Source: Lysinibacillus pakistanensis
GTDB taxonomy: Bacteria; Bacillota; Bacilli; Bacillales_A; Planococcaceae
DNA length: 64,000 nt
Reading direction: 5' to 3'
Assembly: GCF_030123245.1 (NCBI RefSeq)
Contig: NZ_CP126101.1
Location: 1,486,501 to 1,550,500, forward strand
Part shown: piece by piece, positions 9,265-18,228 of the stretch
Layout: each line of letters starts with the position of its first letter
Position numbering within the stretch: the first letter of the stretch is position 1
Program-made: the position numbers and the translations under genes
The notes under the pieces: generated by a model
Seen by the model: only the letters and a program-made list of their open reading frames with translations
The model's database searches: none
What the model was told of the DNA's origin: nothing

Positions 9265-10386
9265 TTATTTATTAAAACGATTTATCTTAAAAAGGGATAA
9301 ATCCTGCTTGCTTTGTCCATTTAGTGTTAACTCTGTGAGTACTTCACCAACTGCACTGCTGAATTTAAAGCCATGCCCAGAAAAGCCCGCTGCTACGATA
9401 ATGTTTTGATGCTCAGGTAAAAAGTCGATAATAAAGTCTTCATCTGGTGTCATAGAATACTTGCATGTTTTTCCATAATTTAACGCCCCGTGCTGTGGCA
9501 TAAATTGCTGAATAAAGTTAAGTAAGTCAATGGAATCCTGTTCGTCAAACGGACGAAGCGGATCATTTGGATTGATTGCCTCGCCACCATCATGGCGACC
9601 AAGCTTTAGTCCAACACCATCAATACTTGGAAATCCATAGTATGTGGAATCTTCCAATTCAAAACAATAGGCTGGAAATACATTTTCACCATAGAGCTGT
9701 TCATCTGCTTCAAACCAAGCAAAGGTTTTTCTAGTAGGTGTAACAGGGATAGGAATGCCCATTGTTTGTAATAGCTCCGTGATCCAAGCACCAGCAGTGA
9801 CAATCAACTGCTTCGACTCGTAAATATTATTTTCGGTTTGTACCTTTACAATGCTTCCCGCTTGAATAGACTGTACTTTTTCATTCGTATGTAATGCTGC
9901 TCCTGCCTCCATTGCTAATTTTTTATAGGCATGAATGCAGGCCTCTACACGAAGAACACCAGCAGTTGGCTCAAAGCAAGCAACAAAGTTTTCGGGGACA
10001 AATAATCCTGGCCATTTTTTCATAGCTGTATCGGCAGAATATTGTTCTAGTGCTAAGTCATAAAGCTCGGCACTAGCTTTTACATTTTTAATAAAAGAAT
10101 GACTTGGCTCTCCTACATTCACAACCCCTGTTTGTAGAAATAGGGATTCATTTGATAAAGCTTCTAATTCCCTCCATAATTCACCTGCTCTTTTGACAAA
10201 AGGTACATAACTAGCCCCCTCACCATAGGCAAAGCGAATAATTCTTGTTTCTCCATGATGGCTGCCTTCTTCATGTGGAGGATTAAGGGCATCAATCATC
10301 AGAACATTTTTTCCTGCCTTTGCTAAATAATAGCCCGTTGCCATACCCATCGAGCCAGCCCCAATGATTATCACATCATATATCAT
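9265..10386 (-). CDS. FAD-dependent sarcosine/N-methyl amino acid oxidase (MSOX/MTOX family)
   Basis: This protein of 373 residues is the normal length of monomeric sarcosine oxidase and N-methyl-L-tryptophan oxidase. The N-terminal FAD motif is GAGSMG, followed by the family signature GSHHGETRIIRFAYGEG. The C-terminal KTCKYSMTPDEDF carries the cysteine that binds FAD covalently in this family. The enzyme demethylates an N-methyl amino acid, producing formaldehyde and hydrogen peroxide. The ATG at 10386 is chosen; a longer open frame to 10470 would begin inside a terminator stem. Beside HyuAB it would fit removal of sarcosine released from N-methylhydantoin-like compounds, but no carbamoylsarcosine amidase is present here. 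Confidence 0.85.
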   Translation of the reverse strand: MIYDVIIIGAGSMGMATGYYLAKAGKNVLMIDALNPPHEEGSHHGETRIIRFAYGEGASYVPFVKRAGELWRELEALSNESLFLQTGVVNVGEPSHSFIKNVKASAELYDLALEQYSADTAMKKWPGLFVPENFVACFEPTAGVLRVEACIHAYKKLAMEAGAALHTNEKVQSIQAGSIVKVQTENNIYESKQLIVTAGAWITELLQTMGIPIPVTPTRKTFAWFEADEQLYGENVFPAYCFELEDSTYYGFPSIDGVGLKLGRHDGGEAINPNDPLRPFDEQDSIDLLNFIQQFMPQHGALNYGKTCKYSMTPDEDFIIDFLPEHQNIIVAAGFSGHGFKFSSAVGEVLTELTLNGQSKQDLSLFKINRFNK

Positions 10387-10460
10387 ATAATCCCTACTTT
10401 TTTGCTCTAGTATAACAAAATAATAGATAGGAAGACAGAAATTTTTGAAAATTTTATAGA

Positions 10461-10494
10461 AAAAAAGCACAACTCTTCAAGAAGAATTGTGCTT
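10461..10494 (-). terminator. Terminator of the purine permease gene
   Basis: On the minus strand AAGCACAATTCTTC and GAAGAGTTGTGCTT pair through about 13 bp and are followed by seven T. It lies between the permease stop and the oxidase start. Confidence 0.8.
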
Positions 10495-10500
10495 CGTTTA

Positions 10501-11847
10501 TTATTTCACTGTAGGTAATAATTTATTTAATAAAATGGCTACGATAGCTGCTATTGCAATCGGTGAACCCAGTAGATATTGTACAGTTGTTGGTAAAGAA
10601 TAAAGGAAATCATCTGGTAGTAACGTTAATGCTAATGTTAAAATGACAGGAACAGCAATTACATACATTTCCTTTTCACCAATTCTTTCATTTTTCATTA
10701 CCTGTAAACCACTAATTGCGATAATACCACAGACGATTACAAAGATACCGCCAATTACTGCTGAAGGAATTGCAGAAATTAGAGCAGCTAATTTACCAGA
10801 GAAACCAAATAAGATAAACCAAGCACCAGCAGCAATAAATACTCGACGACTTGCTATACCTGTGATGGAAATAACACCTGCATTTGTTGAGTATCCAGTA
10901 ACAGGAGTTGAACCAAGCAATGAAGCCACGAAACATCCAATTCCTTCCCCAATAACTCCTCGATTAATTTGTTTATCTGTCAATGGTTTATCGATAACAT
11001 TACTCACGGCAAACCAAGTACCTGTTGTCTCTGCCATTAAGACGATATAAATAATCACCATTGTTATAATGGCTGAAAAATTAAACGTGAAGCCGAAATC
11101 TGCAAAAGGAATTTGTGGCATACTAAACCATTTAGCTTGTGATACGGCTGATAAATCTAAGACACCCATTACATTGGCTGCAATACAACCCACAATTAAA
11201 GCAATGATAACTGAGGCGATACGAAAGATTCGTCCTTTTTTATTGAAAATTGAGCCTAGCATTACACATATGATTAAGACTGTAGCTGAGATAAGCGCTA
11301 AATTGATATTTTGGTTAATCGACGCACCTGCACCATTAAAGATATTATCACTTAAACCAACAGGCATTAAAGAAAGACCAACAACAAAGATAATCGTTCC
11401 TCCAACAATTGGAGGGATAAAGGTTTTGACGATTTTATTGAAAATCCCAGTATAGCCTAAAATAATAACGAAAATGGCACCGATTAAGCTAGCTCCTAGG
11501 ATAGTGTTCCAGCCAAGCTGTCCGCTGCCACTTGCTGCATAAATCCCAACGATGGCCCCAAGAGGAACGTAGGATGGACCTTGTGCAATAGGTAGCTTCA
11601 TACAAAAATGAGTTTGGATAATTGTAGCAATCCCTGCTGCGATAAAGGTAGATTGAATTAATGCACTTGCTTGTCCTGACTGTAACCCAATTAACATCGC
11701 AATTAGAAAGGGAACTACATAGACATCCATAGCCATGACGTGCTGTAAACCTAGTAAGGCTGATTGACTGTATGACACTTTTTCATCAGGTAAAACAGTT
11801 AATTGTGTTTTTCTTTTTTCATTTAATTGATTATGTTGCGTTTCCAC
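10501..11847 (-). CDS. NCS2-family xanthine/uracil/guanine permease
   Basis: This polytopic membrane protein of 448 residues has about 12-14 hydrophobic helices. The nucleobase-cation symporter-2 signature is present: PIAQGPSYVPLG early on, and MAETTGTWFAVSN followed by GCFVASLLGSTPVTGYSTNAG in the substrate-binding half. It imports a purine or related ring compound with protons or sodium. The GTG at 11847 is preferred because AGAGGTGG lies eight bases upstream; the GTG at 11859 overlaps that site. It follows guanine deaminase in the same orientation with a gap of about 50 bases, so the pair probably takes up and deaminates guanine or an analogue. Confidence 0.88.
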   Translation of the reverse strand: METQHNQLNEKRKTQLTVLPDEKVSYSQSALLGLQHVMAMDVYVVPFLIAMLIGLQSGQASALIQSTFIAAGIATIIQTHFCMKLPIAQGPSYVPLGAIVGIYAASGSGQLGWNTILGASLIGAIFVIILGYTGIFNKIVKTFIPPIVGGTIIFVVGLSLMPVGLSDNIFNGAGASINQNINLALISATVLIICVMLGSIFNKKGRIFRIASVIIALIVGCIAANVMGVLDLSAVSQAKWFSMPQIPFADFGFTFNFSAIITMVIIYIVLMAETTGTWFAVSNVIDKPLTDKQINRGVIGEGIGCFVASLLGSTPVTGYSTNAGVISITGIASRRVFIAAGAWFILFGFSGKLAALISAIPSAVIGGIFVIVCGIIAISGLQVMKNERIGEKEMYVIAVPVILTLALTLLPDDFLYSLPTTVQYLLGSPIAIAAIVAILLNKLLPTVK

Positions 11848-11901
11848 TAAGATGTCCACCTCTAAATATAAATTTATACTGTTAAATGACAGAGTCGCGA
11901 G

Positions 11902-13269
11902 TTATGCTCTTGTGTGAACTTTATTTCCTTGTACCCACACTTCACGGATATTTTCGGGACGTACAAGATACATGATTTTTTGGAAGATATCCTGTAAATC
12001 TTCGTTGTTTTCAAAAATAGGTAGCTTGGCAGATGGTACTTTTGTATCGATGATTTGTACATCCCATGTATAGTTCTCCTGTAGTCGACCGACTGGTAAG
12101 CTTAAGCTTTCGCCACCACCAGCAGTAGCTAAATAAAATGCTTCATTTATCGTAATACGTGAATTTGCTACGCCTCGTTTTTCGGCAGGAAGTGAAGTAT
12201 CAACGCCGTCTTCTAGCATTCTAGATGACATAACAGCTTGTCTTGCATTATCAAACAAACTTGGAGAAAAACCGCCTGAAAGATCTGAACCTAACCCTAT
12301 ATCCACACCCATTGAATGGAAGCGAGCAATAGGAATAACACTATTTGCAAAATAAGCATTGGAGATAGGACAATGACCAATTGCAGTGCCAGTTTCAGCA
12401 AATAGCTGTGCGTCATCATTGCTTAAAAAATTACAATGTGCCATCACAGATTTATCGCCTAATAAACCAAAATCATGTAAGGCAAAGGCGTCATTTTTCT
12501 TAAATCGTTCCTTCACATAGCCATGCTCCCAATCACTTTCACTACAGTGTGATTGAATATGCGTATCATATTTAGCAGCTAATTCACCCAAGCCCTTTAA
12601 GGCATCGTCCGTACAGCTTGGAATAAAACGTGGTGTAACGACTGGATAAACACCCTGTTTTGTCGTTTTTGCTAGATCTTTCACAGCTAAAATAAACTCT
12701 TCTGTATCCTTTAATGCTGTTTTGGAATCAAAATCACGGTAGTAGTCTGGATTTTGCTCGGGATCATCCATAACAACTTTTCCAACTAAGCCTCGTTGCC
12801 CTTTTTCCGCACAAATTTTTGCTAATAGTAAGCTTGCTTCCTTATGGACAGTAGCAAAATAGAGAGAGGTAGTTGTACCATTTGCAAGTAACGTGCTAAC
12901 TAAATCTTCATAGACCTCTTGTGCAAATGCTAAATCAGAAAATTTGGATTCGATAGGAAAGGTGTATGTGTTTAGCCAATCATAAAGTGGAATATCTAAT
13001 GCAGTACCAGCCTGAGCCCATTGTGGGGCATGTACATGCAAATCGACAAAGCCAGGTAAGAAGTATTGACCTTCCTCTAAGGAATGGAAATTTTCTTTGC
13101 CTTGATATGTAGTAAGGAGATTTTGATAGTCGACATGATCGGGAGCGACAGTTTTTTCAATCATACCTTCTGCGTTTATAAAGAATAGATAATCTTTTAA
13201 AATGTGTACTTCACTAGAAGACTTACTTGAAAAAGCTGTCCCTTTGAAAATTTGCGTATAATTTGACAT
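11902..13269 (-). CDS. guaD: Guanine deaminase (amidohydrolase superfamily)
   Basis: This protein of 455 residues converts guanine to xanthine plus ammonia. The metal ligands of the amidohydrolase fold are visible: HVH in LPGFVDLHVHAPQ, the His in QSHCSES, the His in MAHCNFLS and the Asp in GLGSDLSGG. The HAPQ-type block and the SHCSES motif are characteristic of eukaryotic-type guanine deaminase rather than the small bacterial enzyme. AAGGTGG precedes the ATG at 13269 at good spacing. Transcription probably starts from the promoter at 13312-13340, and the permease follows. Confidence 0.88.
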   Translation of the reverse strand: MSNYTQIFKGTAFSSKSSSEVHILKDYLFFINAEGMIEKTVAPDHVDYQNLLTTYQGKENFHSLEEGQYFLPGFVDLHVHAPQWAQAGTALDIPLYDWLNTYTFPIESKFSDLAFAQEVYEDLVSTLLANGTTTSLYFATVHKEASLLLAKICAEKGQRGLVGKVVMDDPEQNPDYYRDFDSKTALKDTEEFILAVKDLAKTTKQGVYPVVTPRFIPSCTDDALKGLGELAAKYDTHIQSHCSESDWEHGYVKERFKKNDAFALHDFGLLGDKSVMAHCNFLSNDDAQLFAETGTAIGHCPISNAYFANSVIPIARFHSMGVDIGLGSDLSGGFSPSLFDNARQAVMSSRMLEDGVDTSLPAEKRGVANSRITINEAFYLATAGGGESLSLPVGRLQENYTWDVQIIDTKVPSAKLPIFENNEDLQDIFQKIMYLVRPENIREVWVQGNKVHTRA

Positions 13270-13311
13270 AAAAACCACCTTAATGTTCGTGTATTGATAA
13301 TTACTTGGACT

Positions 13312-13340
13312 ATTATAGGTCATTTAAACTGTTTAGTCTA
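13312..13340 (-). promoter_or_regulatory. Sigma-A promoter of guaD-permease
   Basis: Reading the minus strand, TAGACT (-35), 17 bases, TATAAT (-10) lie about 40 bases before the guaD start. Between promoter and start is ACGAACATTA, which resembles half of a PurR box. A partner half site at normal spacing was not found, so PurR control is only a possibility. Confidence 0.6.
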
Positions 13341-13552
13341 TAAAAAACGAATATTGAATATTATTACTATAATGACTACAGCTATTTTTTTACAGCTTTG
13401 ATAGGCATTAGGGTAAAATTAGAGAACTAGTCATAATTCAATGGTATACAATCAAATGATGTAAGATTTGCTTTTAAATAGGAAAACAAGGCTTATGTGA
13501 ATGTTTGTCGAATAATATTTATAGAAGAGACAGCTTAAGGAGGAGGATTTAT

Positions 13553-13804
13553 ATGTTGGTGAAAGGGCATAATTTTAAATTATCACTATTTTATTGGCTT
13601 TTGTTCATTCCGATTTTTTTAGGAATAAGTTATAAGGCATTATTTTTTGACTGGCAAATACAAAAGTATTATTTTAGTGAGCTTGAAGATTTTGCTCGTT
13701 ATATCTTTGTGTTAGCAATTAGTTTTATAGAAGCATTTATCTATGTATTAATTATTCGATTCATTGTTTTTTTGTTTCAGAAACAACTTCATCTTAATAA
13801 ATGA
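13553..13804 (+). CDS. Small membrane protein, unknown
   Basis: This protein of 83 residues has two predicted membrane helices (about 12-32 and 50-75). The ATG at 13553 is fixed by AAGGAGGAGG seven bases upstream; an earlier in-frame TTG at 13505 has no ribosome site. No domain was recognised. It stands alone between the divergent guaD operon and the convergent LysR gene, and its 3' end lies in the shared hairpin at 13804-13837. Confidence 0.7.
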   Translation: MLVKGHNFKLSLFYWLLFIPIFLGISYKALFFDWQIQKYYFSELEDFARYIFVLAISFIEAFIYVLIIRFIVFLFQKQLHLNK

Positions 13805-13837
13805 ATCGTATTTGAGAATAAAATCTCAAATACGATT
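13804..13837. terminator. Shared hairpin between convergent genes
   Basis: A perfect 14-bp stem (AATCGTATTTGAGA / TCTCAAATACGATT, loop ATAAAA) overlaps the stop codons of both the small membrane protein gene and the LysR gene. T-runs are weak on both sides. It probably ends transcription in both directions. Confidence 0.7.
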
Positions 13838-14722
13838 AATAGAGTCATTAATAATATCTATAAACGAATGAAAGGCCGCAGAGATATTTTGTTCGTTTTT
13901 TCGTGTACAAAGATAGATGGGTCTTTGAATATCAATATCTTTTATAAAGACTCTGGCTACTTGTTGCCTTTGAATAAAGCTTGAAGCAGCTATGGACGGT
14001 GCTAGCATTGTACCGTAACCAGCTGCAATGGCATGGATCGATTCATTAATGCCATCGAGTTGTAGACCTACTCTTGGTGGCGGAATTTTATGAACCTTAC
14101 ACAGTGCATTTAAAAATTCCTTTGTTGAGCTACCGTCTTCTCTAGAAACAAAGGGCTGCTGCATTAATTCTACTAATGTCACAGTTTGATCTGCCATTGG
14201 GTGTCCATAAGGCACGATAAACCAATAATCCAAATTAATCAAAAATTGATAATTAATATCTGGATGATGACCATCCTCTTTTACGATAAAGGCTAAATCC
14301 GCTTTATAATGAAGCAATTCTTCAATAACCTGCTGGGAGTTCGCGGTTTTTATATGGATATAAGAATTCGGAAAAGCTTGCTTATAGTTAGCTAACCATT
14401 TCGGTAATAAAAAATGGGATGGCACATGGGTAGAAGCAATTTGTAATTCCTCATTCCCCGTATTTTTTAATTGCTCTAACTTATTTTCAATATCCAATTC
14501 TAAATCAAATAACCGCTGTGCCTGTTTAAATAAAAATTCCCCATTTTGTGTTAACGTGATTCCCCTTCCCTTAGATTCCAACAAGGTTAATTCTAAATCT
14601 TTTTCTAAATTCCGAATTTGTATAGTAACAGCAGGCTGGCTAATCATTAGTGCTTGTGCTGCCTTCGATACACTTTTAAGCTCGGCTACTTTTGTGAAGA
14701 GTCTAAGAGCATGTAAATTCAT
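13826..14722 (-). CDS. LysR-family transcriptional regulator
   Basis: This is a standard LysR protein of 298 residues. An N-terminal winged helix-turn-helix (about 3-60, with SVSKAAQALMISQPAVTIQI) is followed by a periplasmic-binding-like effector domain (about 90-295). It is divergent from an MFS transporter gene 115 bases away and probably controls it. The same arrangement, LysR beside a YbfB-type MFS gene, recurs at 41371-43533. The effector is unknown. Confidence 0.9.
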   Translation of the reverse strand: MNLHALRLFTKVAELKSVSKAAQALMISQPAVTIQIRNLEKDLELTLLESKGRGITLTQNGEFLFKQAQRLFDLELDIENKLEQLKNTGNEELQIASTHVPSHFLLPKWLANYKQAFPNSYIHIKTANSQQVIEELLHYKADLAFIVKEDGHHPDINYQFLINLDYWFIVPYGHPMADQTVTLVELMQQPFVSREDGSSTKEFLNALCKVHKIPPPRVGLQLDGINESIHAIAAGYGTMLAPSIAASSFIQRQQVARVFIKDIDIQRPIYLCTRKNEQNISAAFHSFIDIINDSINRI

Positions 14723-14837
14723 GAAATTTCTCCTTATATAAAAATTATTTATCCTTTTATATAAATTATATATTAGATTTATTAATTTTCACTCTGTATC
14801 CTTTTAATTACTATAAAGTTTTAGGGGAGGGGACGAG

Positions 14838-16040
14838 ATGAACCGACAGCACATCGGAATTTTATTTGGAGGGGTACTATTGCTCGTAGTGGCAATGGGC
14901 ATTAGCCGATTTGCCTTTACACCAATTTTGCCATTTATGCGGCATGATGTCGGATTTTCTTTTGAAGTAGCAGGATTTCTGGCATCAAGTAATTATATTG
15001 GCTATTTCATTGGTGCATTATGGGCAGGATTTATCCATCGTAATAGGAAGAATTTTTTATTGTTAAGTGTTGTCTTAAATGTCCTTTCTGTTGTTCTAAT
15101 GGGCATTATTGGATTATATAGTGTTTGGCTTGTGCTTCGATTGATTGCAGGCATTACAGGCGGACTTATTTTTGTTTTAACATCGAGCATTATTATGGAT
15201 TACCTAGCAAAGCGCTCACTTTCTCGTTGGTCAGGCTATTTATTCAGTGGGATAGGCTTAGGGATTGCTATCTCAGGCTTATTCGTACCAGTTCTTGAGG
15301 GACATTTTGCATGGCAAGGTACATGGATAGGCTTAGGGATTTTATCAGCGCTGTTTTTAGGCATTACGTACATTCTTTGGAGAGGATTAGATGTACAAGA
15401 TAGCAAGAAGGCTGCTAAATCCTCCGATACAAAAATGACAAAGGGCTTTATGCCGTGGTTAATCGTGTCATATGGCCTAGAGGGCTTAGGCTATATCATC
15501 ACAGGGACATTTTTAGTCGATATTATTCATAATATTCCTTCACTCCAAGCGTATTCCTCCTATAGCTGGGTTATCGTTGGGGTAGCAGCCATACCCTCAG
15601 CACCAGTTTGGACTGTGTTGTTAGAAAAATTTTCTGCAATAAAAATCCTATTTGTGGCATACATATTACAAGTGTTAGGCATCCTGCTACCAGTATTTTC
15701 ACAAACTGTATGGAGCGTTTTATTGTCTTCATTTTTATTTGGCTTAACATTTGTAGGGATTGTGACGTTGACAACTTCCTATGCACGTCAGCTTTTCCCA
15801 ACTCAAAGCGGGCCAGTCGTGTCATTGTTAACAACGTTTTATGCATTTGGGCAAATTATTGGACCGATCATCGCGGGTCAGCTTGTAGAAGTTTATAGCA
15901 GCTATAAAGCAGCTCTTGTATTTGCTGGTGGTATAGTATTTCTTGCCTTACTTGTCATGCTGTGTGGACGGTGGTTAACGATGAAGCAGCAGGCCACATT
16001 AGAAAATGTATTGGCCATTAAAACACAATCGAATTCCTAA
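14838..16040 (+). CDS. YbfB/YjiJ-family MFS transporter
   Basis: This membrane protein of 400 residues has about 12 helices. The start GGVLLLVVAMGISRFAFTPI and the GFLASSNYIGYFIGAL block are typical of the YbfB/YjiJ branch of the major facilitator superfamily, whose substrates are unknown. GGGGAGGGG precedes the ATG. It is clearly paralogous to the protein at 42352-43533 (shared ...AMGI.RF..T..LP.M... and GFLA.SNY.GY..GAL). A strong terminator follows. It is likely under the divergent LysR regulator. Confidence 0.87.
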   Translation: MNRQHIGILFGGVLLLVVAMGISRFAFTPILPFMRHDVGFSFEVAGFLASSNYIGYFIGALWAGFIHRNRKNFLLLSVVLNVLSVVLMGIIGLYSVWLVLRLIAGITGGLIFVLTSSIIMDYLAKRSLSRWSGYLFSGIGLGIAISGLFVPVLEGHFAWQGTWIGLGILSALFLGITYILWRGLDVQDSKKAAKSSDTKMTKGFMPWLIVSYGLEGLGYIITGTFLVDIIHNIPSLQAYSSYSWVIVGVAAIPSAPVWTVLLEKFSAIKILFVAYILQVLGILLPVFSQTVWSVLLSSFLFGLTFVGIVTLTTSYARQLFPTQSGPVVSLLTTFYAFGQIIGPIIAGQLVEVYSSYKAALVFAGGIVFLALLVMLCGRWLTMKQQATLENVLAIKTQSNS

Positions 16041-16043
16041 AAA

Positions 16044-16080
16044 AAGCCTGAAATTCCAAGTGGATTTCAGGCTTAAATTT
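16044..16080. terminator. Terminator after the MFS gene
   Basis: AAGCCTGAAAT pairs with ATTTCAGGCTT, with a further CC/GG step toward the loop AAGT. It is followed by AAATTTT and preceded by A-runs, so it could work on both strands. The 260 bases after it, up to the MarR operators, hold no gene that I can see. Confidence 0.75.
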
Positions 16081-16341
16081 TGACATTAGCATAAGAAGCG
16101 CCACGTTACGATTTTATATAGAAATGAGGAAAACGCATGGAAAGAACTATAATGACAGAGCAAGCAGTGGTTTTATAAAAATATTGACCCTTTAAAATTA
16201 AGTTCGATTATTTTTAAAAAAAGTTTGTTCATTCATAATAAGCTTAATTAAAATTCTATGTGTTGGTACGCAGGATTTTTCTTGTTCAACAATCGGGTAG
16301 GTTAATGTATAGCAAAGAATAAGAAAATTATTTAATTGAAA

Positions 16342-16406
16342 TAAGACAGTATATTGACTAATTTTAAAAATATGCTACGCTTATTTTAGACAATATATTG
16401 TCTAAA
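16342..16406 (+). promoter_or_regulatory. Promoter with two MarR-type palindromic operators
   Basis: A perfect 22-bp palindrome occupies 16385-16406 (half TTTAGACAATA, then TATTGTCTAAA), immediately before the ribosome site of the marR gene. An imperfect copy (TAAGACAGTA / TATTGACTAA) occupies 16342-16361 and overlaps a -35 box TTGACT. The centres are 44 bp apart, close to four helical turns. A weak -10 TACGCT lies between them. This is the expected layout for an autorepressed MarR operon. Confidence 0.75.
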
Positions 16407-16418
16407 TGGAGGGCGATT

Positions 16419-16985
16419 ATGGATATTTACAGAGAACTATTTTTAATGCAGCAAGCTTATGGTACCTTATTTTCTTTAGCAAATAAGATTCAAGTAAAAG
16501 GTGACAGATTCCTTGAACTTTTAACTTCTAGACAGTATATGGCAATGGTGGCAATTGCACATTTACCAGAAGATGAAACGACTTTGAATAATATAGCTAG
16601 AAAATTAGGTACCACAAAACAGAGCGTAAAACAGTTAATCACCATTATGGCAAACAAGGGATATGTTAACGTTGTTCCTAGTAGGAAAGATAAACGTGCG
16701 ATTAACGTAAAAATAACAAAAACAGGAAAAGAAGTTTTGCTTGCCGTTGCAGAAAAAGGAATCTTTTTTTTGGAAGATCTTTTTAAAAAGTTATCAACTG
16801 ATGAATTAGAAACAATGTGGGCCCTTTTAAAGAAACTTTATAGTTTTGACGGTGAAGAACACGATGGATTCGAAGAAGTGGGTAATTTACAAATGGATGA
16901 AGATAACATGGAATTACAAATGAGAATCTTGAAGGAGTTTGAGAAACGAAGAATGCAAGCAATTAATAAGGGTAATAAAATGTGA
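16419..16985 (+). CDS. MarR-family transcriptional regulator
   Basis: This protein of 188 residues has a winged-helix core (about 35-115), including TLNNIARKLGTTKQSVKQLI and the wing RKDKRAINVKIT. The ATG at 16419 follows GGAGGG at proper distance; an upstream TTG at 16398 would fall inside the operator palindrome. The C-terminus carries an acidic tail longer than usual. It is followed by a serine hydrolase gene in the same direction. It probably represses its own operon through the two palindromes upstream; the inducing ligand is unknown. Confidence 0.9.
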   Translation: MDIYRELFLMQQAYGTLFSLANKIQVKGDRFLELLTSRQYMAMVAIAHLPEDETTLNNIARKLGTTKQSVKQLITIMANKGYVNVVPSRKDKRAINVKITKTGKEVLLAVAEKGIFFLEDLFKKLSTDELETMWALLKKLYSFDGEEHDGFEEVGNLQMDEDNMELQMRILKEFEKRRMQAINKGNKM

Positions 16986-17050
16986 AAAATAATCGTAGAG
17001 GCTGATTTATTTTTGAAGAATATATCAATTTTTGATAAGGGAGGTTAATT

Positions 17051-18082
17051 ATGTTTGAAATCAGTAATGAAACATTACGATTAATTAAAAGGGCCTACAG
17101 AGGAAAAGAGCATTTAAAATTAACTGTTGGCTATTTAAGAGACAATCATTCTGTAATTAAAATTTTTAATGAAAACGGAGAACTTCATTCACCAGAAAAA
17201 TATCAATATGAAATTGGATCTATAACAAAGACTTTTACTGCATCTTTGCTATCAAAATATGTATTTGAAAAAAAGATGTCAATAAATGATTCAATACAAA
17301 AGTATATTGAAGGGGTTAAGGGAGAAGATTATTATCCTACACTGCTCCGCCTTGCTACTCACTCTTCTGGATATTCAGCAAGTCTGCCATTAAATAAACG
17401 GGAATATTCTGGCCTATTTTTAGATTTGATTATTGGTGGGGGTAATTTGAATAAGAATAATCCGTTACATATGGATTTTAACAATATGAAAATGCTAATT
17501 GAAAAAAATAAATTGAAAGAAATGGATTATTCATGGAAATATTCAAATTTCGGTATATCACTTATTGGGTATGGATTGGGGATTGTATCAGGCAGTGGAT
17601 ATTGGGACACTATGAATGATTTTCTTCATAATGAGCTTGGACTAAGCGATACTTATTTAGGCACATCAAATAATAATTTACATGGTTATGACAGAAAAAA
17701 TAATGATTGCGGCAATTGGAAATGGAACAAAGAAAATCTTATATCACCGGCGGGTGCAATAAGTTCAACTGCTGATGATTTACTTAAATATGCAAAAATA
17801 AATATTTACGAAGATAAACCGTATTTGTCTCTTTGTCATAAAAAACATGGAAATGGAACAAAGAAGTATGATATGGGTCTTGGATGGTGGCTTTTAAAGA
17901 ACAACAATAATGTTATTTTGCATGGCGGTGGAACAGGTTGCTTTAGCTCATTTTTAGGGATTGATAAAGAGAAGAAAGTTGCCTCCGTAGTGTTGGCCAA
18001 TTATAGATTAGGTAGAAATGATGATGAAAAAATAGGAATCTCTTTATTAGAAAGTCTACAGAAATCAGTTATTTCTAAATAG
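17051..18082 (+). CDS. Serine hydrolase, beta-lactamase/penicillin-binding fold (class C-like)
   Basis: This protein of 343 residues has the three active-site motifs of the class C beta-lactamase/DD-peptidase superfamily: SITK (SxxK, in YEIGSITKTFTA), YSN (YxN, in WKYSNFG) and HGG (KTG-equivalent, in VILHGGGTG). There is no signal peptide or membrane anchor, so it is probably cytoplasmic and more likely an esterase or peptidase than a true beta-lactamase. AAGGGAGG precedes the ATG. It follows the MarR gene by 65 bases and is likely its regulated target. Confidence 0.85.
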   Translation: MFEISNETLRLIKRAYRGKEHLKLTVGYLRDNHSVIKIFNENGELHSPEKYQYEIGSITKTFTASLLSKYVFEKKMSINDSIQKYIEGVKGEDYYPTLLRLATHSSGYSASLPLNKREYSGLFLDLIIGGGNLNKNNPLHMDFNNMKMLIEKNKLKEMDYSWKYSNFGISLIGYGLGIVSGSGYWDTMNDFLHNELGLSDTYLGTSNNNLHGYDRKNNDCGNWKWNKENLISPAGAISSTADDLLKYAKINIYEDKPYLSLCHKKHGNGTKKYDMGLGWWLLKNNNNVILHGGGTGCFSSFLGIDKEKKVASVVLANYRLGRNDDEKIGISLLESLQKSVISK

Positions 18083-18228
18083 CAAATGATTAAGCTTTTT
18101 TACAAAACAAGCTATATTTACTTTCAAAGTTACTAGTATTAAATTGACTAAACATTATTTTAAAGCAACACAAGTCATTAGATATTGGAATCGATGTGCA
18201 GCAAGATTTCAGAAAATAAGGTAAGTAT

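Noticed and set aside
10387..10470. Longer N-terminus for the FAD oxidase
   Set aside because: It would begin in the permease terminator, and the FAD-binding strand starts right at the ATG 10386.
13341..13500. Purine riboswitch upstream of guaD
   Set aside because: The conserved core of purine aptamers was not found on the minus strand.
16140..16178. Thirteen-codon leader peptide before the MarR gene
   Set aside because: It has a plausible ribosome site, but it lies far upstream of the operators, with no attenuator linked to it.
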